Below, piece after piece: positions 37,636 to 46,437 of a stretch of DNA of 57,150 bases. The notes beneath the pieces were generated by a model. It worked only from the letters and a program-made list of their open reading frames with translations. It ran no database searches and was not told where the DNA came from. How positions within the stretch are numbered: the first letter of the stretch is position 1; each line of letters opens with the position of its first letter. A program made the position numbers and the translations under genes. The DNA comes from Sideroxydans sp. (GTDB lineage Bacteria > Pseudomonadota > Gammaproteobacteria > Burkholderiales > Gallionellaceae), in assembly GCA_013824485.1 (NCBI GenBank), contig PNNY01000002.1, forward strand, positions 1 through 57,150, given 5' to 3'.

Positions 37636-38931
37636 TTAATCGAGTTTTGCGATGCGAGTGTTGCGAAGGAGAGACAGGCGAGTGTGAAGGTCGCGTGTGG
37701 ATTCAACGAACACCATCTTCTGCGCTTCGTTCACTGGCTTGCCATCAGGCAAAGCGACTTTCAATGGGTCGCGATGTACGCCCGCTTGTTTGAACTCATA
37801 GTGCAGGTGGGGGCCGCTAGTCATACCCGTCATGCCAACATAACCGATGACTTCACCTTGGCTCACACGTTGGCCTTTGTGAATGTTGCCGAAGCGGGAC
37901 AGGTGGCCATATACGGTTTCGTAACGGCCTTGGTGATTGATCATCACGACATTACCGTAACCGCCTTTTTTACCAACGAACTCAACCACGCCATCAGCCG
38001 TCACTTTCACTTTTGTGCCGATCGGCGACGCGTAGTCCACGCCTTTATGCGCGCGCCACTTGTTCAATACGGGGTGGAAGCGTGAGTTGGTGAAACCAGA
38101 ACTCACACGAGAGAACTCGATAGGTGAGCGCAAGAAAGCTTTGCGCATGCTCTTGCCGTCAGGAGAGTAGTAGTCGCCCGAGAAATTGGTGGTTTGGAAA
38201 TACACGGCACGGTAAGTGCGCCCTTGATTGACGAACTCGGCAGCCAAGATGCGGCCAGTACGTGCAGCTTCGCCGTTGATGTACGTCATCTCATAGATCA
38301 CACTGAATTTGTCGCCCTTGCGCAGATCGCGGTGGAAGTCGATATCGCCACCGAATATCTCAGCCAATTGGTTGGCAGCGGGATCAGGCAAACCAGCTTC
38401 ATCAGTTGCTGCGAACAAGCTGCTTTGGATCTCGCCGGTACGTACAAAGGTGCGCTGTTCTACCAAAGCCGGTTTCACATCGACCGTGAAGCTGTCGCCA
38501 CTCTTGGCAATGATGACTTGATTGCTCTCGTTATCCAGATAGCGCAGTGCCAGCAAAGCGCCTTCTGCGTTTGTCTCGGCTTGCACTTCCTTGCCTACGC
38601 TCAATTGGCGGAACGAAGCGGCAGGATTGTATTGACGCAGATATTCGCTGGCGGCTTCGTCTTCCACGTTAAGGCGGCGCAACAGTTCGACCACGGTGTC
38701 GCCACGTTGAACGCGCTCATTGCGCCAGAAAGTCGTCGTGGAGGGGGCAGCTTGTGCAGCGGTTGGGAGTGCGATCTCTTGAACGATGGTCTTTTGTGGC
38801 CCAGTCAGAACGTCAGACTGAGGCATGATGCCGAACGCGGTGACCACGCCCAGCAAGGGCAGAGTGGACAAGGTGACGAACCAGCGTAGCTTCAACTTGT
38901 GTGCGTTCAATAAAGAGTTTTGTTGTAACAT
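37636..38931 (-). CDS. M23 family murein endopeptidase, MepM-like
   Basis: 431 residues with an N-terminal membrane anchor (RWFVTLSTLPLLGVVTAFG). Residues about 70-130 form an OapA/LysM-like domain (VQRGDTVVELLRRL), then a linker domain with IFGGDIDFHRDLRKGDKFSV, and a LytM domain with zinc ligands in SRFHPVLNKWRAHKGVDYA and GPHLHYEF. It should cut peptide cross-links of peptidoglycan in the periplasm. The order tyrS, M23 peptidase (divergent), anmK, erpA is typical of betaproteobacteria. Confidence 0.9.
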   Translation of the reverse strand: MLQQNSLLNAHKLKLRWFVTLSTLPLLGVVTAFGIMPQSDVLTGPQKTIVQEIALPTAAQAAPSTTTFWRNERVQRGDTVVELLRRLNVEDEAASEYLRQYNPAASFRQLSVGKEVQAETNAEGALLALRYLDNESNQVIIAKSGDSFTVDVKPALVEQRTFVRTGEIQSSLFAATDEAGLPDPAANQLAEIFGGDIDFHRDLRKGDKFSVIYEMTYINGEAARTGRILAAEFVNQGRTYRAVYFQTTNFSGDYYSPDGKSMRKAFLRSPIEFSRVSSGFTNSRFHPVLNKWRAHKGVDYASPIGTKVKVTADGVVEFVGKKGGYGNVVMINHQGRYETVYGHLSRFGNIHKGQRVSQGEVIGYVGMTGMTSGPHLHYEFKQAGVHRDPLKVALPDGKPVNEAQKMVFVESTRDLHTRLSLLRNTRIAKLD

Positions 38932-39098
38932 TCGCGCCTCCCTAGGCGGTTAACTCGTGAGCTTCTGTCAGCTGGATATCGGCAGACTGGTTGCATCACT
39001 GAATCGGGAGCGGACTTTAACAGAAAGCGACACCCCCTCAAAACCCGTTCGGTCGATTGGCGCTGACCGACAAGCGGTTTTGATTGATAAAAATCATT

Positions 39099-40295
39099 AT
39101 GAATCAACAAGAAACCTTAGAAGTCATCAAGCGCGGCTCAGAAGAGCTCCTCATCGAGGCTGAACTCATCAAGAAATTGGAGCAGGGGCGCCCCTTGCGT
39201 ATTAAGGCAGGCTTCGACCCTACCGCGCCGGACCTGCACCTAGGCCACACCGTCCTTTTGAATAAGATGCGCCAGTTGCAGGACTTGGGTCACCACGCCC
39301 TGTTCCTTATCGGCGACTTCACCGGCATGATCGGCGACCCCACTGGCAAGAACGCCACACGCCCACCCTTGACGCGTGAGCAGGTGCTCGCCAATGCGCA
39401 GAGCTATAAAGAACAAGTATTCAAGGTGCTCGACCCGAACAAGACCGAAGTCGTGTTCAACTCCACTTGGATGGACAAGTTCAGCGCCGTCGACCTCATC
39501 CGCCTCGCTGCCACCCACACCGTGGCGCAGATGCTGGAGCGCGACGACTTCTCCAAGCGTTACAAGAACAGCCAGCCCATCGCCATCCACGAATTCGTCT
39601 ATCCGCTGGTACAGGGTTACGACTCCGTCGCGCTCAAGGCGGATATCGAGTTGGGTGGTACCGACCAGAAATTCAACCTATTGATGGGGCGTGAGCTGCA
39701 AAAACATCACGGCCAAGCACCGCAGTGCGTGCTCACCATGCCGTTGTTGGAAGGTCTGGATGGCGTGAACAAGATGTCCAAATCCTTGGGCAACTACATC
39801 GGCGTCACCGATACTCCGACCGAGATGTTCGGCAAATTGATGTCCGTGTCCGACGACCTCATGTGGCGCTACCTTGAACTACTTTCCTTTGAAAGCTTGG
39901 CGACCATCGCTAAGTGGAAACAAGACGTGACTGGCGGGCGTAACCCGCGCGACATCAAAGTCCTGCTCGGCCAAGAGATCGTTGCCCGCTTCCATAGCAA
40001 ACAAGCCGCCGTCGATGTGCTGGCTGAATTCGAAGCCCGCTTCCAAAAAGGCGTGCTACCAGACGACATGCCCGAGGTGACTTTGGCTAGCACGGATGGT
40101 CAGATCGGCATCGGTAATCTGCTCAAACAAGCTGGATTGGTGGCAAGTACCTCCGAGGCCATGCGTATGATCGATTCGGGTGCGGTCAAGCTGGATGGCG
40201 AGAAGATCAGCGATAAAGCCTTACAGATCAAGGCGGGAGCGGTCGTTGTGGCACAAGTGGGCAAGCGCAAATTCGGCCGAATCACGGTTCAGTAA
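39099..40295 (+). CDS. tyrS: Tyrosyl-tRNA synthetase
   Basis: 398-residue class I synthetase. [15 protein letters not shown] has the HIGH-like HLGH at 47-50, KMSKSLGN is intact, and a C-terminal S4 domain starts near [21 protein letters not shown]. It belongs to the type with the KMSKS rather than KFGKT motif. No strong ribosome site precedes the ATG; a TTG five codons upstream is open but unlikely. It is divergent from the peptidase gene; the 167 bases between show no other gene. Confidence 0.95.
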   Translation: MNQQETLEVIKRGSEELLIEAELIKKLEQGRPLRIKAGFDPTAPDLHLGHTVLLNKMRQLQDLGHHALFLIGDFTGMIGDPTGKNATRPPLTREQVLANAQSYKEQVFKVLDPNKTEVVFNSTWMDKFSAVDLIRLAATHTVAQMLERDDFSKRYKNSQPIAIHEFVYPLVQGYDSVALKADIELGGTDQKFNLLMGRELQKHHGQAPQCVLTMPLLEGLDGVNKMSKSLGNYIGVTDTPTEMFGKLMSVSDDLMWRYLELLSFESLATIAKWKQDVTGGRNPRDIKVLLGQEIVARFHSKQAAVDVLAEFEARFQKGVLPDDMPEVTLASTDGQIGIGNLLKQAGLVASTSEAMRMIDSGAVKLDGEKISDKALQIKAGAVVVAQVGKRKFGRITVQ

Positions 40296-40302
40296 ATAGC
40301 GG

Positions 40303-40331
40303 TTGTGTATTGGGGCGTTGTTTTGTAGAAT
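40303..40331 (+). promoter_or_regulatory. rpsU promoter
   Basis: TTGTGT, 17 bases, TAGAAT, then discriminator CGCGCCC. It starts eight bases after the tyrS stop. Confidence 0.6.
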
Positions 40332-40367
40332 CGCGCCCTCAAATTTTTGGTAGAAGGTAGTTTGTTC

Positions 40368-40580
40368 ATGACAACCGTACGTGTAAAAGAGAATGAGCCG
40401 TTCGAAGTAGCAATGCGTCGCTTCAAGCGTTCCGTAGAAAAGACTGGTCTGTTGACCGAGTTGCGCGCTCGTGAGTTCTACGAGAAGCCAACTGCAGAGC
40501 GCAAGCGCAAGCTGGCTGCTGCTGTTAAGCGTCACTACAAGCGTCTGCGCAGCCAAACACTGCCACCAAAGCTCTACTAA
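40368..40580 (+). CDS. rpsU: Ribosomal protein S21
   Basis: 70 residues, strongly basic. [20 protein letters not shown] and the [16 protein letters not shown] end are standard. First gene of the rpsU-yqeY-dnaG-rpoD set that links translation, replication and transcription. An internal hairpin after it probably limits read-through. Confidence 0.97.
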   Translation: MTTVRVKENEPFEVAMRRFKRSVEKTGLLTELRAREFYEKPTAERKRKLAAAVKRHYKRLRSQTLPPKLY

Positions 40581-40593
40581 TCTAGTATCTTGA

Positions 40594-40633
40594 GCAACGC
40601 CGCAATCCTCAGTGATTGCGGCGTTTGCTTTTG
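40594..40633 (+). terminator. Terminator or attenuator after rpsU
   Basis: GCAACGCCGCAATC-CTCAGT-GATTGCGGCGTTTGC, then CTTTT. A stem of about 14 bp with one bulge. In E. coli a terminator in the same place cuts rpsU message levels down to those of dnaG; the same role is likely here. Confidence 0.85.
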
Positions 40634-40648
40634 TGGTGAGGAGTAAGC

Positions 40649-41095
40649 ATGAGCCTGAAACAGCAGATTTCCGACGATATGAAAAATGCGATGCGCGCCA
40701 AAGAAACGGCACGCCTCGGCGCAATTCGTCTTTTGTTGGCCGCGATGAAGCAGCGCGAAGTCGATGAACGCATCGAACTGACCGATGCCGACGTGGTGAG
40801 CATCATCGAAAAGATGTTGAAGCAACGCCGCGACTCCATCAGCCAATACAAGACAGCCAATCGCCAAGACTTGGTCGATGTCGAAGAATTCGAAGTCTCC
40901 ATCTTGCAGACCTACATGCCGCAGCAATTGAGCGAAGCCGAGATCGTCTCCGCCATCGCAGAGGCGATTGCTTCCACTGGCGCAGCAGGCCCGCAAGACA
41001 TGGGCAAAGTGATGGGCGTGGTGAAAGCCAAGCTTGCTGGCCGCGCTGACATGGGCAAGGTGTCAGGCCTCATTAAAGCTCAGCTGACAAAATAG
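40649..41095 (+). CDS. GatB/YqeY domain protein
   Basis: 148 residues. Whole length is a YqeY domain: QISDDMKNAMRAKETARLGAIRLL, then EEFEVSILQTYMPQQLSE and the ADMGKVSGLIKAQL end. The fold is shared with the tail of the GatB amidotransferase subunit, which binds tRNA, but the free-standing protein has no established reaction. The place between rpsU and dnaG is common in proteobacteria. Confidence 0.9.
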   Translation: MSLKQQISDDMKNAMRAKETARLGAIRLLLAAMKQREVDERIELTDADVVSIIEKMLKQRRDSISQYKTANRQDLVDVEEFEVSILQTYMPQQLSEAEIVSAIAEAIASTGAAGPQDMGKVMGVVKAKLAGRADMGKVSGLIKAQLTK

Positions 41096-41104
41096 TTTTA
41101 ACAC

Positions 41105-41209
41105 CCGTTCGGGCTGAGTAGGGGCGTAGCCCCGTATCGAAGCCTGTTCTGAGCGTGTCGAAGTGGCTTCCCTCGATATGGCCTTCGGCCTACTCGGGAT
41201 GAACGGTTG
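41105..41209. repeat. REP-like dispersed repeat before dnaG
   Basis: The segment begins CCGTTCGGGCTGAGTAGG and ends CCTACTCGGGATGAACGG, an imperfect inverted repeat of 18 bases enclosing GGGGCGTAGCCCC and GGCCTTCGGCC hairpins and the phrase TGAGCGTGTCGAAG. Such CCGTTCGGGCTGAG / CTTCGATA phrases are common intergenic repeats in proteobacteria. It would form a long branched hairpin in the message. Confidence 0.6.
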
Positions 41210-41249
41210 GTTATATTTCCGAAGTTTCAATCGAAAGCGGGAGGGCGGG

Positions 41250-42974
41250 GTGATTCCAAAAAGTTTCATTCAGGATCTGCTCAATCGCCTCGACATCGTC
41301 GATGTCATTGATCGTTACGTCCCGCTCAAAAAAGCCGGCACCAACTTCGTCGCCTGCTGCCCGTTCCACACTGAAAAATCCCCGTCGTTCACTGTCAGCC
41401 AATCCAAACAGTTCTATCACTGCTTCGGGTGTGGCGCGCATGGCACCGCCATCGGCTTCGTCATGGAGCACACCGGCATGGGCTTCGTCGAAGCCATCGA
41501 AGACCTCGCCAAAGGTATCGGTCTCGCCGTGCCGCAAGAAGCCTCTAACATCACGCAAGTCAAAGTCGCGCCGGATCTTTACGATCTAATGCAATCTGCC
41601 ACGCGTTACTACCGCGATCAACTCAAAGTCACGCCGCGTGCTATCGAATACCTGAAGAAGCGTGGCTTGAGCGGTGAAGTCGCTGCGCGTTTCGGCATCG
41701 GCTATTCGCCCGACGATTGGCAGAACCTGCGCGCTGCGGTGTCGAATTACCAAGATGCCAGTCTCGTCGAGACGGGGCTGGTGATCGAAGGTGAGGGCGG
41801 CAAACGTTACGACCGTTTCCGTGATCGCATCATGTTCCCTATCGTCAACGTGAAGGGCCAGATCATCGGCTTCGGTGGACGGGTGCTAGACAAAGGCGAA
41901 CCCAAATATCTCAACTCGCCCGAGACTACTTTGTTCGAAAAAGGTCACGAACTCTACGGCCTGTATCAAGCGCAGAAAGCCATCCGCGCGCAGCAGCGCG
42001 TCATCGTGGTCGAAGGGTACATGGATGTAGTGGCCTTGGCGCAGAACGGCGTCGAGTATGCCGTCGCCACCTTGGGTACAGCGACCACACCGTTCCATGT
42101 GCAAAAGCTGCTGCGTCTATGTGAACAGATCGTGTTCTGTTTCGATGGTGACAAGCCCGGCCAAAAAGCCGCGTGGCGCGCGTTGGAGAACGCATTGCCG
42201 CAACTTCAAGACGGTAAACGCATCGGCTTCTTGTTCCTGCCAGAAGAGCATGACCCCGACACCTACATCCGCGAATATGGCCGCGATGCGTTCGAGCATG
42301 AAGTCGAGAACTCGCTGCCGCTTTCGGGCTACCTGTTGCGCGAACTGACCGCGGAAGTCGATCTACGCACACAGGAAGGCAAGAGTGCATTGCTCAAGAA
42401 CGCGCAACCGCTGCTCACCGCTATCACAGCACCGACCACGGCCTTGTTGTTGCGCAAAGAGATCGCCGCGCTGGCGGGGGTGACGCAAGCCGAGTTGGAA
42501 GCGCTGTGGTCCATCAAGCCAGTGGCCGCGCCGCATCGTGGTCCTGCTACGCCACCCAAAGCCAAGCGCGCCGCCCCTTCTGGCATGCGTACCTTGTTGC
42601 GTTGCCTCGTGATGAAGCCAGAACTGGCGCGCGAGTTGCCGAAAGACTGGCAAGGCGAGGGCGCGGAAGGGGCGGCCATCCATGCGCTAGTGGATTGGCT
42701 GAACGAATCGGCGGACGAACTTAGCGCCGCAGCCATGATCCAGCACTTCCAAGACACTATGCACAAGCAAGTGTTTGAGGCCGCTCAAGCAGATGTGATG
42801 CAGTGGGGTGAAGACTTCGATGTGGCCGCAGAATTCGCCGACACCTTACAAGGGCTGCGCAGAGCAGTGATCGACGCTGAGTTTGATGCGTTGAATGCGA
42901 AAGGCGGTCTTTCCAGCTTGAATAAAGACGAGCAGGCACGTTATTTGCAGTTGCTCCAACTCCGCAAAAAGTAG
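41250..42974 (+). CDS. dnaG: DNA primase
   Basis: 574 residues. Lays RNA primers at the replication fork. N-terminal zinc ribbon with Cys37, His40, Cys58 and Cys61; RNA-polymerase core with TOPRIM motif VIVVEGYMDVVAL and FCFDGDKPGQKAAWR; C-terminal helicase-binding region from about 440. The GTG at 41250 follows GGAGGG by four bases and yields MIPKSFIQDLL; the open frame extends 29 codons up into the REP-like repeat and is not family-like. Confidence 0.94.
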   Translation: MIPKSFIQDLLNRLDIVDVIDRYVPLKKAGTNFVACCPFHTEKSPSFTVSQSKQFYHCFGCGAHGTAIGFVMEHTGMGFVEAIEDLAKGIGLAVPQEASNITQVKVAPDLYDLMQSATRYYRDQLKVTPRAIEYLKKRGLSGEVAARFGIGYSPDDWQNLRAAVSNYQDASLVETGLVIEGEGGKRYDRFRDRIMFPIVNVKGQIIGFGGRVLDKGEPKYLNSPETTLFEKGHELYGLYQAQKAIRAQQRVIVVEGYMDVVALAQNGVEYAVATLGTATTPFHVQKLLRLCEQIVFCFDGDKPGQKAAWRALENALPQLQDGKRIGFLFLPEEHDPDTYIREYGRDAFEHEVENSLPLSGYLLRELTAEVDLRTQEGKSALLKNAQPLLTAITAPTTALLLRKEIAALAGVTQAELEALWSIKPVAAPHRGPATPPKAKRAAPSGMRTLLRCLVMKPELARELPKDWQGEGAEGAAIHALVDWLNESADELSAAAMIQHFQDTMHKQVFEAAQADVMQWGEDFDVAAEFADTLQGLRRAVIDAEFDALNAKGGLSSLNKDEQARYLQLLQLRKK

Positions 42975-43004
42975 CTAACCCTCGGAAAGATTTTAGGAAT
43001 CGGG

Positions 43005-43019
43005 TATAATCCGCGACCC
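43005..43019 (+). promoter_or_regulatory. rpoD promoter -10 and discriminator
   Basis: Consensus TATAAT (43005-43010) followed by CCGCGACCC, 75 bases before the rpoD ATG. The -35 region is weak. Confidence 0.5.
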
Positions 43020-43084
43020 TTTTCGGCGGCCTTTCTTTTTTGGTCGCTTGATGCAAATACGAATCAACTTTGGAAATCCATAAA

Positions 43085-45199
43085 ATGGCGACTCCGAAAC
43101 AAACCAAAAAAACCGCTCCAGCAAAACCAGCCGTAGCGGCAACCAAAACAAGCAAAGCCAAAGCACCTGCCGCTAAAGCGACACCAGCAGCAAAAACGAC
43201 CAAAGTCGTTGCCGCCGTCGAAGCGCCAGTGAAGGTCGCACCCGCTCCCGCCAAAGCAGTGGTGAAACCAGTCGTCAAACAGACCGCAAAAGAAAAAGCC
43301 AAAGAGAAAGCTGATGCAGCTGCGGCCGTTGGTACAGCCGATCCCGCACAAGACATCGAAGCGCGCCGCACGCGCCTGAAGGAACTGCTGCTGCTAGGTA
43401 AAGAGCGCGGCTACCTGACTTACGCCGAGATCAACGACCATTTGCCAGAGATGCTCGAAGTCGAGCAAGTCGAAGGCGTCGTCAGCATGATCAATGGCAT
43501 GGGCATCACCGTATGTGACGTTGCACCTGAGTCCGATGGTTTGGGCTTGAACGAGACAGCACCCGCCGCAGCGGATGACGACGCAGCCGAAGAAGCCGAA
43601 GCCGCTATCTCCACCGTCGAATCCGAATTTGGCCGCACCACTGACCCAGTGCGTATGTACATGCGCGAGATGGGCGTGGTCAACCTGCTCACTCGTCAGG
43701 ACGAGATCGAGATCGCCAAGCGTATCGAAGACGGCTTGAAGCACATGATCATGGCGATCTCCGCCTGCCCAGCCACCATCGCTGAGATCTTGATGTTGGC
43801 CGACAAGGTGCGCACCGACCAGATCAAGATCGACGAAGTGATCGACGGTTTCGTAGATAGCGAAGACGAAGCGCAGATCGGTGATGACGACGAAGACGAA
43901 GACGCAGAAGAGCCAGAAGTCGAAGTGGCTGACGAAGAAGAAGACGAAGAAGCCACCGCTGCCGCTGCTGCTGCAAACTTGGCGCAACTGAAAGAAGACG
44001 CGCTGGTACGCTTCGATCTCATCGGCGACCTGTTCGCCAAGCTGGGCAAAGCCTACGAAAAGCACGGCTACCGCAGCAAGCAATACGACAAACTGCAAGA
44101 ACAGATCTCTACCGAGTTGATGCAATTCCGCTTCGCTGCTAAGCAAGTGGATGCCCTGTGCGACACCATGCGCGGCCTCGTAGAAGAAGTGCGTAGCTGC
44201 GAACGTACTATCCAAGATCTGTGCGTCACCAAATCGCACATGCCGCGCCCACACTTCATCAAAGTGTTCCCGCAGAACGAGCAGAACTTGAATTGGGTCA
44301 AGTATGAGATCGCCGCTAAGAAGCCATACAGCGACTTCTTGGTGCGCCATCAACATGCCATCGTCGATCAACAGAAGAAGATGTTCGCCCTACAACAACG
44401 CGTGGGCATCCCCATCCTCGATCTGAAAGACATCAACAAACAAATGACCAACGGCGAAGCGAAAGCCCGCCGTGCGAAGCGCGACATGATCGAGGCCAAC
44501 TTGCGTCTCGTCATCTCTATCGCCAAGAAATACACCAACCGTGGTTTGCAGTTCCTCGACCTCATCCAAGAAGGCAACATCGGCTTGATGAAGGCCGTGG
44601 ATAAATTCGAATACCGTCGCGGTTACAAATTCTCGACGTACGCGACATGGTGGATCCGTCAGGCCATCACACGCTCCATCGCCGACCAAGCGCGCACCAT
44701 CCGTATCCCAGTGCACATGATCGAGACCATCAACAAGATGAATCGTATCTCGCGCCAGATCTTGCAAGAGACCGGATTGGATGCAGATGCCGCCACCTTG
44801 GCTGTCAAGATGGAGATGCCGGAAGACAAGATCCGTAAGATCCTCAAGATCGCGAAAGAGCCCATCTCCATGGAAACACCCGTGGGTGACGACGACGACT
44901 CCCACTTGGGCGACTTCATCGAAGACGGCAACTCACTCGCACCGATCGAAGCGGCTGTTTACGACAGCTTGCGCAACGTCACCAAAGACATCTTGGATTC
45001 GCTCACCGCACGCGAAGCCAAAGTGCTGCGCATGCGTTTCGGCATCGAAATGAACACCGACCACACGCTGGAAGAAGTCGGCAAACAATTCGACGTCACA
45101 CGCGAACGTATCCGCCAGATCGAAGCCAAGGCACTGCGCAAACTGCGTCACCCTTCGCGCTCAGAGAAGCTCAAGAGCTTCCTCGACGGCGAGAGCTAA
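43085..45199 (+). CDS. rpoD: RNA polymerase sigma-70 factor
   Basis: 704 residues, the housekeeping sigma factor. Residues 1 to about 88 are an Ala/Lys/Pro-rich basic tail ([17 protein letters not shown]...), much like a histone H1 tail, before region 1.1 ([21 protein letters not shown]). An acidic stretch ([20 protein letters not shown]) lies in the non-conserved region. Region 2 has [24 protein letters not shown] and [15 protein letters not shown]; region 3 [13 protein letters not shown]; region 4 [28 protein letters not shown]. The start gives this basic tail; it is encoded with normal codon use, so I take it as real. Confidence 0.96.
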   Translation: MATPKQTKKTAPAKPAVAATKTSKAKAPAAKATPAAKTTKVVAAVEAPVKVAPAPAKAVVKPVVKQTAKEKAKEKADAAAAVGTADPAQDIEARRTRLKELLLLGKERGYLTYAEINDHLPEMLEVEQVEGVVSMINGMGITVCDVAPESDGLGLNETAPAAADDDAAEEAEAAISTVESEFGRTTDPVRMYMREMGVVNLLTRQDEIEIAKRIEDGLKHMIMAISACPATIAEILMLADKVRTDQIKIDEVIDGFVDSEDEAQIGDDDEDEDAEEPEVEVADEEEDEEATAAAAAANLAQLKEDALVRFDLIGDLFAKLGKAYEKHGYRSKQYDKLQEQISTELMQFRFAAKQVDALCDTMRGLVEEVRSCERTIQDLCVTKSHMPRPHFIKVFPQNEQNLNWVKYEIAAKKPYSDFLVRHQHAIVDQQKKMFALQQRVGIPILDLKDINKQMTNGEAKARRAKRDMIEANLRLVISIAKKYTNRGLQFLDLIQEGNIGLMKAVDKFEYRRGYKFSTYATWWIRQAITRSIADQARTIRIPVHMIETINKMNRISRQILQETGLDADAATLAVKMEMPEDKIRKILKIAKEPISMETPVGDDDDSHLGDFIEDGNSLAPIEAAVYDSLRNVTKDILDSLTAREAKVLRMRFGIEMNTDHTLEEVGKQFDVTRERIRQIEAKALRKLRHPSRSEKLKSFLDGES

Positions 45200-45206
45200 G
45201 CCTTAC

Positions 45207-45283
45207 GGGCCTTTAGCTCAGTTGGTTAGAGCAGAGGACTCATAATCCTTTGGTCCCCGGTTCAAGTCCGGGAGGGCCCACCA
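45207..45283 (+). tRNA. tRNA-Ile(CAU)
   Basis: 77-base cloverleaf with CCA encoded. Acceptor stem GGGCCTT / AGGGCCC (one G-T pair), D arm with AGCTCAGTTGGTTAGAGC, anticodon stem AGGAC-TCATAAT-CCTTT region with anticodon CAT at 45241-45243, T arm CCCGG-TTCAAGT-CCGGG. The CAT anticodon would suit methionine, but the phrase TTGGTC after the anticodon stem and the G-C-rich acceptor resemble the isoleucine tRNA whose C34 is turned to lysidine by TilS. Elongator tRNA-Met is the alternative. Confidence 0.75.
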
Positions 45284-45326
45284 AAAAACAAAGACTTAAG
45301 TGTAAAAACTTAAGTCTTTTGTTTTT
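45284..45326 (+). terminator. Terminator after rpoD-tRNA
   Basis: AAAAACAAAGACTTAAGT, six-base loop, ACTTAAGTCTT TTGTTTTT: about 18 bp of stem with one bulged T, the T run being within and after the stem. It is likely the last host feature before the prophage. Confidence 0.85.
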
Positions 45327-45340
45327 ATCGAGTGTAAGCG

Positions 45341-45400
45341 CGCGACGCATTTGGCACTGATTTGCGGTGCATTTGGCACTGCTTAAGCTGCCGCGTCGCG
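45341..45400. repeat. Direct repeats inside an inverted repeat at the prophage edge
   Basis: GCATTTGGCACTG occurs at 45347-45359 and 45369-45381, a 22-base period. The pair is framed by CGCGACGC (45341-45348) and its exact inverse GCGTCGCG (45393-45400). Candidate transposase- or integrase-binding sites. Confidence 0.65.
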
Positions 45401-45430
45401 TTAAAAGTAGCAAATCGGGGGCGATTTTAA
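45401..45430 (-). terminator. Possible terminator of the methylase gene
   Basis: On the minus strand AAATCG-CCCC-CGATTT is followed by GCTACTTTTAA, 27 bases after the methylase stop. Short stem and imperfect T tract, so only a candidate. Confidence 0.35.
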
Positions 45431-45456
45431 CAGGCTATCTAACCCCCTCCTGCCAC

Positions 45457-46248
45457 CTACCAGTTTCGTATCACCAACTCAGCCGCTTTACTCCCCTTGC
45501 CACCACCCACCGTGTAGCTGATCGGGAGGCTCTCCATTGGCAACCCAGCGAAGGCTTTCCGCATCGCTGGGATGTCGTTCACGCTGATCACCATCTTGCC
45601 CTTGATCGTTCTGGCCAGCTCGGCCATGCGGTCGTACTGATCGATGCCGAACTCTACGCCATATCCCTCTGTCTGCCAGTAGGGCGGGTCGCAGTAGAAC
45701 AGGGTGTGGGGACGGTCATACTTGGCGATACAGGCTTCCCAATCAAGATGCTCGATGAAGGTCTGAGATAGGCGCAGGTGAGCTTGGCTGATGTCTTCTT
45801 CCAACCGTAGCAGGTTGAGGCGCGGGCCACTGGTGGTTGCCGTGCCGAAGGTCTGACCGCTAACCTTGCCACCGAAGCTGTTCTTTTGCAGGTAGAAGAA
45901 GCGCGCTGCGCGCTGCACGTCGGTAAGCGTTTCTTCAGGCGTAACCTGCAACCACTTGTACATCTGGCGGCTGGTCAGCGCCCAACGGAACTGTCGCATG
46001 AATTCATCCATGTGGTGCTTCACTACCCGGTAGAGATTCACCAGCTCACCGTTCACATCGTTCAGCACTTCCACTTTAGCCTGCGGCTTCAGGAAGTACA
46101 ACGCCGCTGCACCGCAGAAGGGTTCGACGTAGCAGGTATGCGCTGGGAACATCGGAATGATGTGCTTGGCCAGCCTGCGTTTTCCGCCCACCCAAGGGAT
46201 GATCGGTGCGTGTTCCTGATTGTTAAAGAGCGTGGTCTTTCTGGTCAT
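45457..46248 (-). CDS. DNA N6-adenine methyltransferase, D12 class
   Basis: 263 residues with the Dam-family motif order: PWVGGKRRLAKHIIP (AdoMet motif X), VEPFCGAAALYFL (motif I), and catalytic DPPY in FYCDPPYWQTEG near residue 190. It should methylate adenine in a short DNA site; the recognition sequence cannot be read from it. In a phage it would protect the genome from host restriction. AAGGAAG lies eight bases before the ATG, which is inside the 3' end of com: the two genes overlap by 26 bases, just as com and mom do in Mu. Translational control by Com is therefore likely. Confidence 0.88.
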   Translation of the reverse strand: MTRKTTLFNNQEHAPIIPWVGGKRRLAKHIIPMFPAHTCYVEPFCGAAALYFLKPQAKVEVLNDVNGELVNLYRVVKHHMDEFMRQFRWALTSRQMYKWLQVTPEETLTDVQRAARFFYLQKNSFGGKVSGQTFGTATTSGPRLNLLRLEEDISQAHLRLSQTFIEHLDWEACIAKYDRPHTLFYCDPPYWQTEGYGVEFGIDQYDRMAELARTIKGKMVISVNDIPAMRKAFAGLPMESLPISYTVGGGKGSKAAELVIRNW

Positions 46249-46405
46249 GGTGCGCTTCCTTTCGGATAGACGCTCCTTGGCGTTCTGGTTCGAGGTTCTT
46301 GACCTTCAGGTTCAATGTTCCGCAGCGCGGACACTTTATCTCTATCTGCACATAGTCGGCTTTTGCCAATAATTTGGTGCACTTACCGCATCTAACTGTT
46401 TCCAT
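46223..46405 (-). CDS. com: Com-like zinc-finger translational regulator
   Basis: 60 residues, close in length to Mu Com (62). The zinc-binding cysteines are CGKC and CPRC in METVRCGKCTKLLAKADYVQ and IEIKCPRCGTLNLKVKN, the layout of the Com family. Mu Com binds a stem-loop in the com-mom message and opens the mom start for translation. Here the downstream gene is an adenine methyltransferase, not mom. A GTG five codons upstream (46420) is open, but ATG at 46405 has GGGA before it and gives the family length. Confidence 0.85.
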   Translation of the reverse strand: METVRCGKCTKLLAKADYVQIEIKCPRCGTLNLKVKNLEPERQGASIRKEAHHDQKDHAL

Positions 46406-46437
46406 CAATCCCTGCCTCACGTGGTAGCCTCGGCACG

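Noticed and set aside
43394-44371. A 325-codon open frame opposite rpoD
   Set aside because: Mirror of the acidic and helical parts of RpoD; it has implausible runs such as [20 protein letters not shown] and no family resemblance.
45207-45283. The tRNA gene as the attachment site of the prophage
   Set aside because: The tRNA and its terminator are intact and the phage-like sequence begins beyond both; no repeat of the tRNA end was seen in the window and no integrase is present. It cannot be fully excluded without the other end.
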